Positions 1 to 5,322 of a stretch of DNA of 5,322 bases are shown piece by piece. The notes under the pieces were generated by a model. It made no database searches and was not told the origin of the DNA. It saw only the letters and a list, made by a program, of their open reading frames with translations. The stretch lies in assembly GCA_903831485.1 (NCBI GenBank), contig CAIKXW010000270.1, positions 1 to 5,322 of the forward strand, written 5' to 3'. The position numbers and the translations under genes are program-made. Numbering within the stretch: position 1 is the stretch's first letter; the number at the start of each line of letters is the position of its first letter. Source of the stretch: an uncultured Alphaproteobacteria bacterium. GTDB taxonomy: Bacteria > Pseudomonadota > Alphaproteobacteria > Caulobacterales > Hyphomonadaceae.

Positions 1-1
1 G

Positions 2-184
2 CTGGTCTGCGCGCCGCCATTTGCGCTCGACTATGTCGCGGCGCACGAGGTGGCGCACATCAAGGAGATGAACCACTCCAGCCGGTTCTGGAAACAGGTC
101 GAGCGCTGCTATCCCGACTGGCGCGAAGCGCGCGACTGGCTGCACACGCGCGGCGGCGCTCTGCATTCCATCGGCGATACCTGA
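2..184 (+). CDS. YgjP-type (DUF45/M48-like) zinc metallopeptidase, C-terminal fragment
   Basis: The reading frame is open from the left edge to the TGA at 182-184 and gives 60 residues; the start lies outside the window. The fragment contains HEVAH, the HExxH zinc-binding and catalytic motif. It is followed six residues later by NHS, whose histidine is the expected third zinc ligand, and then by FW, a Pro-Asp-Trp and WLHTRGG. The order DYVAAHEVAH, NHSSRFW, YPDWREARDWL is the signature of the YgjP/DUF45 family, small SprT-like metal-dependent hydrolases of about 230-250 residues, so roughly the last quarter is present. No signal peptide can be judged because the N-terminus is missing. The cellular substrate of the family is poorly defined and I assign none. 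The gene runs towards the receptor gene, with 137 bases between the two stop codons. Family assignment is confident; the exact reaction is not. Confidence 0.88.
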   Translation: MVCAPPFALDYVAAHEVAHIKEMNHSSRFWKQVERCYPDWREARDWLHTRGGALHSIGDT

Positions 185-202
185 AACTGATGATCTGACC
201 TG

Positions 203-264
203 GCCTGGTCACGCCGCCCTGCGCGCAGCGCGGAGATGTGCGTCCTCGGCACTGCTGACCAGGC
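203..264. repeat. nine-base inverted repeat with an inner palindrome, between convergent genes
   Basis: GCCTGGTCA at 203-211 is perfectly complementary to TGACCAGGC at 256-264. Between the arms, 219-228 (CTGCGCGCAG) is a perfect ten-base palindrome. The structure starts 18 bases after the metallopeptidase stop. On the plus strand the right arm is followed by A-rich sequence and not a T-run, so it is not a canonical intrinsic terminator for that gene. It could still act as a transcript-end stem-loop. The arms are seen directly; the role is inferred. Confidence 0.4.
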
Positions 265-266
265 AC

Positions 267-299
267 AAAAAAAGAGAGGCGCACAACGTGCGCCTCTCT
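267..299 (-). terminator. Rho-independent terminator of the TonB receptor gene
   Basis: On the minus strand, GAGAGGCGCAC (274-284) pairs perfectly with GTGCGCCTCTC (288-298) around a three-base loop, and the A-T pair 273/299 extends the stem to 12. In the direction of the receptor gene the stem is followed by an uninterrupted run of seven T (plus-strand A at 267-273). It lies about 23 bases past the receptor stop codon at 322-324, the normal place for an intrinsic terminator. A strong G+C stem followed by a T-run only on this strand sets the orientation. Confidence 0.92.
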
Positions 300-321
300 C
301 TCATTGGTCTTGCATTCAAAC

Positions 322-3300
322 CTAGAACTTGGCCGTGACGCCGACGACGTATTCGCGGCCGAAACCGCCATCGATGTTGTTGCCGGCTCCATAGATGCCG
401 CGCGGCTCGTCCGTGTCGAACAGGTTATTGATCGTCAGACGGAGCTGGTAGTTGTCGGTCAGGTCGTAGGATGCGTTGTAGTTGAAGAACCAGAACTCGT
501 CCGCCACGAAGGCCGGTGTCTGTTCCCGGATGTTCGTCTTGGCAAGCAGCACGTTGCTGACCGTCGCGCTGGTGTAGAGCGACGACAGCGTATGCTGGAA
601 CGCACCGAGGGTGTGGCGCGTGTCGAGACGGAACTCGTGCTCCGGGTTCGAGTGCTCGCCGCCAATCCGGTCGTCACGGGTGACGCCATTGCTGAAGATG
701 TCATAGCGCTGCGTGTGGAAGTACGAACCGCGAAGGTCGATACCGCCCCAATCCTTCATCATGTCGCCAACCAGCGGCACTTCGTTCAGGTCGAAGTTGT
801 AGCGGATCTCGGCGTTCACACCGCGGAATTCCCGCTTGCCCAGGTTGAGGTTGGAGAAGGCCGCGAAGGCGATCTCGAACGGCACCTGGTTGGTGGCGGG
901 AGCGCCGGCCAGCACGCCAGCAATCCCAGGGTTGCCCGTGATGGCGTTGCTCGTCGGAACGACGAACTGGCCGCCGGGGCCCGTGGGCGTGCCGAACAGG
1001 ATGGCCTCGCAGGCGCGGTAACCGCCAACGATGGAGTTCGGGAAGGTCGTGTCATCGAAGCACGGACCCGCGAAGGTGCCCGGACCGACCAGGCCGATCT
1101 CGTTCTTGAGATCGACGTTGAAGTAGTCGACCGCAATGACGAGGCGCGGGATGAAGCTGGGCTCGAAGGTAAAGCCAAGCGTGTAGGTGTTGGCTTCTTC
1201 GTTCGACAGGCCCGGGTTGCCGCCAGCGTTTGCCGGAACCGTGCCGCCGACCGCAACGAAGGTCGACAGGAAGTTCGCCGCATCCGTTGCGTTGGTTGCG
1301 ATACCAAGGTCCTGCACCGCCTGGATACAGTTGGCGCGACGTGTGGCAGGCGCCGGACCCTGCGTGATCTGCGCGGTATCGCAGGGATGGTTGGCGCGAG
1401 CCAGTCCCGTGAAGGCGACGGTGAACGGACCGACGAGTTCGACGAGCGAGGCCGAACGGACCGTGCGCGAGTTGGCGGCGCGGATCGTCAGGTCGTCGAT
1501 CGGTTTCCAGCGCAGCGCGTAGTTGAACGTGTCGTCCTTCGTGCCTTCGCCGGAGAAGACAACCGTAGAGGACTGCTGATCGCGTTCCACGATCCGCTGC
1601 GCGTAGGACAGTTCGAGTTCCTGGAAGCCGGGGAAGGTGAAGCCGCCGCCGAAAATCGGTAGGTTCGCCTCGAAACCGTATTCCTTGAATTCGAGCGAGC
1701 CTTCGCCGCGGCCCTGCGGGGCCGTGCGGCCCGCGCCGATCTGGGTATCACGGGCAGGTTCGAACTCAGCCGACTCCTTGCGGTATTCAGCCTGGACACC
1801 AGCGCGGAACGTACCACCCGGCAACTCGAACACGTCCGAGCCGAGCGAGGCCGAATAGTATTCCAGCGTGTTGAGGGCGTGAACGTTCGCGGTTCCGAGC
1901 ACATAGTCCACCGCTGCCGGATCAAGCGCGCCATTGCCGTCGCCGAACAGGTTCAGCGGACGGCAGGCCGCAACCTGCGCAGCCGTGGGCGTGAGGCCGG
2001 TCGTTGTCACGATGCCGCCGACGCCCGGGTTGCGGATGTTGATGCGCTCAGGCGCGGCAAGCGTCTGCTGACGGCAGACCGCCTGCCCGCTGCCGTTGCG
2101 GACAACGTCCGTCGCCATGGCGAACTCGGCGTCCAGGAAGTCCGGGCGCTCGGAGTTCTGTTCCGAACGACCGTAGGAGCCCGCAACATCCCAGTAGAAG
2201 TCGGACGGGCCAAAGGTGAAGTCGCCTTCGAGGCTCTGGATGATCTGGTAGTTTTCGGATTCGAAGGTGGATTTCGTGCCTTCGCCGCCGAGCACGTCTG
2301 ACAGGGCGCGGCCGAGATAGAGGACGCGCTGGCCGCCGATCGTCGGTAAGACGGCGCCGTTGGCCTGGAGCTGGTTGATCGTGCTGAGCGAAGCAGCCGT
2401 GAGGTAGGGGTTCTGATCGATATAGATCGGGATCGCCTGCCCGCCCGCCTGCGCGCTGCCGCCAACCGCGTTGGTCACGGCGCCGCCGCTCTGCTCGAAC
2501 TTGTTGTTGGTGTACATCAGGGTCGAGCGGTAACGCAGGTTATCGCTGAGGTCGTAATGGCCGTTGGCGGCGAGCGAGATACGCTCGTTGCCGGCCTGGT
2601 ACTGCGCGTGGCCAAGCGCGGTGGAATCGTATCCCTGGCCGTTATACATGGCGCCGATACGGCCCGGCACGGTCGAGCTCAGCTGGCCCGGGTTGTAGGA
2701 CACCAGGTTGCCAGACGAATCAAACGCCAGCGGAACAGCGATGCGCGGGAAGAGCGCGCTGGTCGCCGGGTTGGTGTTCGGGATGGTGGTCAGGTAGCCG
2801 TTGTTGGCGTTGACCGCTCCGGTGGTCGGGTTGGTCGTCCCGTAGGTGCCCATGAAGAGCAGCGGGTTGAGGTTGGGGTTCGCCGCAAAGTATTCGTTCG
2901 GTGTCGGACGGTTACGCTGAAGCAGCGCCACGGCCAGCGTGCTGAGCTGGGTAGCCGAGAGGCCGGCCGTGTTGGTGCCCGGCGCGAGCGACGAGATGAC
3001 GCTCGCGGCCGAAACGCCTGTGGGCAAGGACGACGGCGCGAAGAACGAGAAGCCTTGTGGATCGGCGCCCGGACGCGTGAGGGCGCCAGGGAGCGCGGTC
3101 GCCGGGGATAGGATCGTGTTGGTCGAGAAGCCGGCGCCGAAGAGGTTGCTTGTCACCAGCGTGCCGCCCAGGGAGGTAAGCGGGTTGGAGAGCGCAAGCG
3201 GGCCGAAGAACGTCGCCTGGACGCCGTCGGTGGCCGACGGCTGGAAGGCGGGTGTGAGCGTTCCGCCCGCGAGCAGGGTGCTAACAGCAGCCTGGGCGTT

Positions 3301-4116
3301 GAAGGCGCCCGTATTACGGACCGAGCCTTCATAAGGATTGGCGATGCCCGAGCCTGCATAGCGAGCCGGTGTGTCCGCGGAGGCGCCGATAAAGTCCGCC
3401 TTGGCGTAGTCGCCCGAGACAACGATGTTGCCCTGGCCGTCCATGATGTCCGAGCCCCAGAGGCCGGACAGGCGATAGTTCTCGCCGTCACCCAGTTCGG
3501 AGACGCCGGCCTGTGCGCGGAGCTCCAGGCCTTCATAGTCGTCGCGCGTGATCAGGTTGACCACCCCGCCGACCGCGTCGGCGCCGTAGATCGCGCCGCC
3601 GGTGCCGGCCAGCACGTCAACGCGCTGGAGCATTTGCGGGTTGATGGAGGTCAGGTCGACCTGCGAGCCCGAGGCGTTGCCCGGAACGAAGACTGAGCCG
3701 GGGTTCGAGGGGACGATGCGGCGTCCGTTGAGAAGGGTCAGGGTGCGCTGGGTGCCGAGGTCGAGCACGTCCGGGAAGGCGAACGAGTCGCCGTTCTGCG
3801 TCTGCGCGCCGCGCGCGTTGGTGCCGATGCCGACGATGGGCAGGTCTTCGAGAACGTCGACAACGTTCGCGACCTGGCGATTATCGATCTGCTCGGCGCC
3901 AATCTCGAAGGTGGGGTTCGGGTTGTCCAGCGATTCAGTGCGCAGGCGCGTGCCGGTGATGACGACGACATCGCCATCCTGAGCTTCAGCAGCCGGCTGA
4001 GCCGATGTGGTCGGCACGGTGTCCTGCGCGTAGGCGGCGAAGGAGAGGCCGGGCGCCGCTGTAAGCGCCACAAAAAGCGTTGAGCGCAGGAGATGCGCTT
4101 TCGCAGTAGTTTTCAC
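322..4116 (-). CDS. TonB-dependent outer-membrane receptor (long form, 1264 residues)
   Basis: This is an outer-membrane beta-barrel transporter that takes up a ligand using energy passed on by TonB-ExbB-ExbD; the ligand is unknown. The GTG start at 4114-4116 is backed by AAGGGGA seven bases upstream. Residues 1-30 form a Sec signal peptide (basic start, hydrophobic core, AYA before QD). DGDVVVITGTR (about 47-57) is the TonB-box region. The plug spans about 60-190, with TLTLLNGRRIV, then INPQMLQRVDVLAGTGGAIYG and GGVVNLIT. The barrel runs from about 195 to the end, with RAANSRTVRSAS near 879, DYFNVDLKNEI near 997 and NNLFD near 1230. It ends in Phe, as substrates of the BAM complex do. Most relatives have 700-1100 residues. 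Much of the excess is a Ser/Thr/Asn/Gly/Ala-rich stretch at about 245-505, probably surface-exposed. Six cysteines fall in three close pairs. No regulator, TonB or ABC gene is adjacent to hint at substrate. Confidence 0.95.
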   Translation of the reverse strand: MKTTAKAHLLRSTLFVALTAAPGLSFAAYAQDTVPTTSAQPAAEAQDGDVVVITGTRLRTESLDNPNPTFEIGAEQIDNRQVANVVDVLEDLPIVGIGTNARGAQTQNGDSFAFPDVLDLGTQRTLTLLNGRRIVPSNPGSVFVPGNASGSQVDLTSINPQMLQRVDVLAGTGGAIYGADAVGGVVNLITRDDYEGLELRAQAGVSELGDGENYRLSGLWGSDIMDGQGNIVVSGDYAKADFIGASADTPARYAGSGIANPYEGSVRNTGAFNAQAAVSTLLAGGTLTPAFQPSATDGVQATFFGPLALSNPLTSLGGTLVTSNLFGAGFSTNTILSPATALPGALTRPGADPQGFSFFAPSSLPTGVSAASVISSLAPGTNTAGLSATQLSTLAVALLQRNRPTPNEYFAANPNLNPLLFMGTYGTTNPTTGAVNANNGYLTTIPNTNPATSALFPRIAVPLAFDSSGNLVSYNPGQLSSTVPGRIGAMYNGQGYDSTALGHAQYQAGNERISLAANGHYDLSDNLRYRSTLMYTNNKFEQSGGAVTNAVGGSAQAGGQAIPIYIDQNPYLTAASLSTINQLQANGAVLPTIGGQRVLYLGRALSDVLGGEGTKSTFESENYQIIQSLEGDFTFGPSDFYWDVAGSYGRSEQNSERPDFLDAEFAMATDVVRNGSGQAVCRQQTLAAPERINIRNPGVGGIVTTTGLTPTAAQVAACRPLNLFGDGNGALDPAAVDYVLGTANVHALNTLEYYSASLGSDVFELPGGTFRAGVQAEYRKESAEFEPARDTQIGAGRTAPQGRGEGSLEFKEYGFEANLPIFGGGFTFPGFQELELSYAQRIVERDQQSSTVVFSGEGTKDDTFNYALRWKPIDDLTIRAANSRTVRSASLVELVGPFTVAFTGLARANHPCDTAQITQGPAPATRRANCIQAVQDLGIATNATDAANFLSTFVAVGGTVPANAGGNPGLSNEEANTYTLGFTFEPSFIPRLVIAVDYFNVDLKNEIGLVGPGTFAGPCFDDTTFPNSIVGGYRACEAILFGTPTGPGGQFVVPTSNAITGNPGIAGVLAGAPATNQVPFEIAFAAFSNLNLGKREFRGVNAEIRYNFDLNEVPLVGDMMKDWGGIDLRGSYFHTQRYDIFSNGVTRDDRIGGEHSNPEHEFRLDTRHTLGAFQHTLSSLYTSATVSNVLLAKTNIREQTPAFVADEFWFFNYNASYDLTDNYQLRLTINNLFDTDEPRGIYGAGNNIDGGFGREYVVGVTAKF

Positions 4117-4123
4117 GATTTTG

Positions 4124-4130
4124 TCCCCTT
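4124..4130 (-). promoter_or_regulatory. ribosome binding site of the TonB receptor, fixing the GTG start
   Basis: The minus strand reads AAGGGGA, then seven bases, then GTG AAA ACT. This is a good Shine-Dalgarno match at normal spacing. It supports the GTG at 4114-4116 over any downstream start, and that choice keeps the complete signal peptide. Confidence 0.8.
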
Positions 4131-4622
4131 AAATGCCTGACCACTGGACGCGCTATCACGTCCTTGGACCGTCTTTTCCCCGGGACAAAGCGACTTCTCC
4201 CAGCGGTTTGACGGAAGCGCCACATTCCCGTCATAAACTCGGAGGCGTCAATCGGGGTCGGAGGGGCCCGAAGGATTTTCTGCAAACCTGCCGGAATGTG
4301 CAGCATTTCTGCATCAGCCCGCGCAACACAGGCAAAGGATTCCAATGCGGGGCATGAAACTCCTTGCGTAAGTCTGTTTTGCGACATCCTCCGCGAAACA
4401 TTCTTGCTGCATTTGCGCGCCTCGCGGCGCCTGGCGCACGCCTCGAACACTCAGGCCGCGCTATCCGCCGGACAGGTTTTCCACAGGCGTTGCTATCAAG
4501 GCGCACTCGACCCGTCGGAACACTGTCCGGACAGCCAGCGCCCGCTGGAGTTCTCGCGTCAGGCGATTGTCAGCGGCCGCACTCAGCCTTAACGCGAAGC
4601 CTGCGCGCCTGGCGCTGCACGC
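4131..4622. other. long intergenic stretch with no believable gene
   Basis: The open frames here on both strands (for example 4231-4506 minus and 4296-4592 plus) give Arg/Cys/Ser-rich products with no recognisable domain, and I see no convincing ribosome binding sites, so I call no gene. The stretch should hold the promoter and leader of the receptor gene, but I cannot name a convincing -35/-10 pair. TTGACG on the minus strand (4246-4251) is the best -35-like hexamer and lacks a good partner. Other contents are an eight-base direct repeat TTTCTGCA (4277-4284 and 4306-4313), a single DnaA-box-like TTTTCCACA (4477-4485) and two adjacent palindromes (4523-4548). Confidence 0.6.
4523..4548. repeat. 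two adjacent small palindromes
   Basis: CTGTCCGGACAG at 4523-4534 is a perfect twelve-base palindrome. It is followed directly by CCAGCG-CC-CGCTGG at 4535-4548, a six-base inverted repeat around two bases. Such symmetry would suit a dimeric regulator or a transcript stem-loop. It lies about 400 bases upstream of the receptor start and 150 bases past the gyrB stop, and neither flank carries a T-run. The symmetry is directly visible; the function is unknown. Confidence 0.4.
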
Positions 4623-4690
4623 TGCAAGCCCGCTCAAATCCGGGCTTGCACGGACTTGAGCGGGCTTGCACGGACTTGCACGCACTTGCC
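4623..4690. repeat. five tandem ten-base repeats plus an inverted copy, 3' of gyrB
   Basis: From 4641 to 4690 five ten-base units follow each other without gaps: CGGGCTTGCA, CGGACTTGAG, CGGGCTTGCA, CGGACTTGCA, CGCACTTGCC. The consensus is CGGRCTTGCA. Units 1-2 and 3-4 also form a twenty-base repeat with 18 identical leading bases. To the left, TGCAAGCCCGCTCAA (4623-4637) is the perfect reverse complement of 4656-4670, a 15-base inverted repeat. Its first ten bases can pair instead with unit 1 (4641-4650). The array starts seven bases past the gyrB stop, so in a gyrB transcript it would fold into alternative hairpins. No T-run follows, so it is not a canonical terminator. Confidence 0.8.
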
Positions 4691-4697
4691 ATGAGAC

Positions 4698-5134
4698 TCA
4701 GGCGTCCACTTCGGCTTCCAGCGCGAATTCCTGGATGAATTCGCGGCGGGGCTCGACAAGGTCACCCATCAGCTTGGAAAACATCTCGTCGGCGGTGTCG
4801 GCATGGTCGACCTTCACCTGCAGCAGCAGCCGGGCGTTCGGATCGAGCGTGGTTTCCCAGAGCTGTTCCGGGTTCACTCGCCAAGGCCCTTGTAGCGCTG
4901 GATCTTGATGCCGCGCTCGCCGGCCTCGAGGACGGCGGCAAGGAGCGAAACGGGCCCGAAGATCTGGCTCTCGCCGATCTTCTCATGGCGCAGCACGCAG
5001 CGGCCGGCATAGACGTCGCCCAAAGCTTCAGCGCGTTCGGCCAGGCGGCGCGCGTCCGGCGTCGACAGCAACTGCGGATCGAGCGCCGCTTTCTCCTCGA
5101 CGCCGCGAACCTTGCGCGAGGAGACGACAGCGCC
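4698..5134 (-). pseudogene. gyrB: DNA gyrase subunit B, C-terminal remnant with a one-base deletion
   Basis: GyrB is the ATPase subunit of DNA gyrase, which introduces negative supercoils. Two frames together give about 145 residues of its C-terminal end, out of roughly 800. The first (5134-4877) runs from SSRKVRGVEE through TPDARRLAERAEALG to [10 protein letters not shown] and then hits TGA at 4874-4876. The second (4876-4698) continues with [19 protein letters not shown] and [16 protein letters not shown], ending at TGA 4698-4700. The family motif is RYKGLGEMNPEQLW, so one A is missing between 4877 and 4876 on the coding strand (GAG-TGA where GAG-ATG-AAC is expected). [12 protein letters not shown] favours GyrB over ParE. 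Upstream of about 5134 the frame stays open to the TAG at 5210-5212, but its product no longer resembles GyrB. The gene thus lacks its N-terminal domains and is frameshifted. It may be a decayed extra copy or a sequencing/assembly error; the family call itself is secure. Confidence 0.85.
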
Positions 5135-5322
5135 CCGGGCGCGCGCTGACTCTGGCGGTCCGCGCGCCCGAAGCGCTCCGTCAGTGAATTTACACCACCT
5201 CAGTGGACGCTACCCGGAGCGTAACCCGACCAAAGATCTGTCGACGACACCTTCGTGGATCGATGCGCGAAGGCTCCGCTCCCTGAGTCGCGCACCAGCC
5301 TGCGTAGCATGACAGGCAGCAA
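5135..5322. mobile_element. non-gyrase sequence at the right edge, possibly the end of an IS256-like insertion sequence
   Basis: Where the middle of gyrB should continue, none of the three minus-strand frames gives gyrase-like protein, and the gyrB frame meets TAG at 5210-5212. The motif GAATTTACACCACCT (5185-5199), followed by GTGGACGCTACC, resembles the terminal region of IS256-family elements as I remember them. This is a resemblance only, not a match I can verify. If correct, the element extends to the right beyond the window, and the ATG at 5309-5311 (ATGACAGGC) could be near a transposase start, though no good ribosome binding site precedes it. The exact element boundary is not visible; it lies somewhere between 5135 and about 5185. 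The 66-codon plus-strand frame at 5112-5312 crosses this junction and gives no recognisable protein, so I do not call it a gene. Confidence 0.3.

Noticed and set aside
304..1662. A 452-codon open frame on the plus strand
   Set aside because: It lies entirely antisense to the TonB receptor. Its Val/Arg/Glu/Asp-rich product has no recognisable domain and is the usual product of reading GC-rich coding DNA on the opposite strand.
4246..4251. TTGACG on the minus strand as a -35 element for the receptor
   Set aside because: No acceptable -10 hexamer lies 16-18 bases downstream (GGAATG is a poor match), so a sigma-70-type promoter is not supported.
4477..4485. TTTTCCACA, a match to the DnaA-box pattern, near gyrB
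   Set aside because: A nine-base degenerate motif is expected by chance. There is no cluster of boxes, no AT-rich unwinding region, and no dnaA or dnaN in view, so an origin cannot be claimed.
4231..4506. Open frames on both strands in the receptor-gyrB gap (also 3986-4450 minus and 4296-4738 plus)
   Set aside because: They overlap each other in several frames, have Arg/Ser/Cys-rich composition without motifs, and lack convincing ribosome binding sites.
4623..4670. The decamer hairpin as a Rho-independent terminator for gyrB
   Set aside because: The stem is strong, but on the minus strand it is followed by GCGTGCAGCGCC and not a T-run, and the loop is 18 bases long.
4641..4690. Decamer array as a CRISPR array
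   Set aside because: The units are only ten bases and directly adjacent, with no unique spacers and no cas genes.
4874..4876. Programmed frameshift or stop-codon readthrough in gyrB
   Set aside because: No slippery heptamer or typical stimulatory hairpin is visible at the site, gyrB is not known to use recoding, and the gene is also broken further upstream.

Overview
The window is GC-rich and looks like chromosomal DNA of an alphaproteobacterium, most likely in the Caulobacterales/Hyphomonadaceae or Sphingomonadales neighbourhood. That placement is an inference from base composition, from the style of the large TonB-dependent receptor (Gln-Asp after the signal peptide, a VVVITGTR TonB-box region, a C-terminal phenylalanine) and from alphaproteobacterial-looking gyrase B sequence. 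No genus can be fixed from this stretch.

Layout. Positions 2-184 (+) hold the last 60 codons of a YgjP-type (DUF45/M48-like) zinc metallopeptidase. It converges on a 1264-residue TonB-dependent outer-membrane receptor encoded on the minus strand (4116 to 322), which occupies about 70 percent of the window. The receptor has a GTG start, a good ribosome binding site and a clean Rho-independent terminator at 267-299. Its substrate cannot be read from the sequence. Upstream lies a 581-base stretch without a believable gene (4117-4697). It holds small palindromes and, next to the following gene, an array of five ten-base repeats with an inverted copy.

The right end (4698 to about 5134, minus strand) is the C-terminal end of DNA gyrase subunit B, and it is broken twice. 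One base is missing inside the most conserved motif of the segment (RYKGLGE/MNPEQLW), which creates an immediate TGA. Recognisable gyrase sequence also ends near 5134; the DNA beyond it is unrelated, carries an in-frame TAG, and resembles the end of an insertion sequence, possibly of the IS256 type. Since gyrB is essential, this is either a decaying extra copy or fragment, or an artefact of assembly or base calling.

The three genes show no obvious joint function. I found no CRISPR array, tRNA, rRNA, toxin-antitoxin pair or recognisable defence system. The points most worth following up are the gyrB remnant with its right-hand junction, the decamer array, and the very long insertion early in the receptor barrel.
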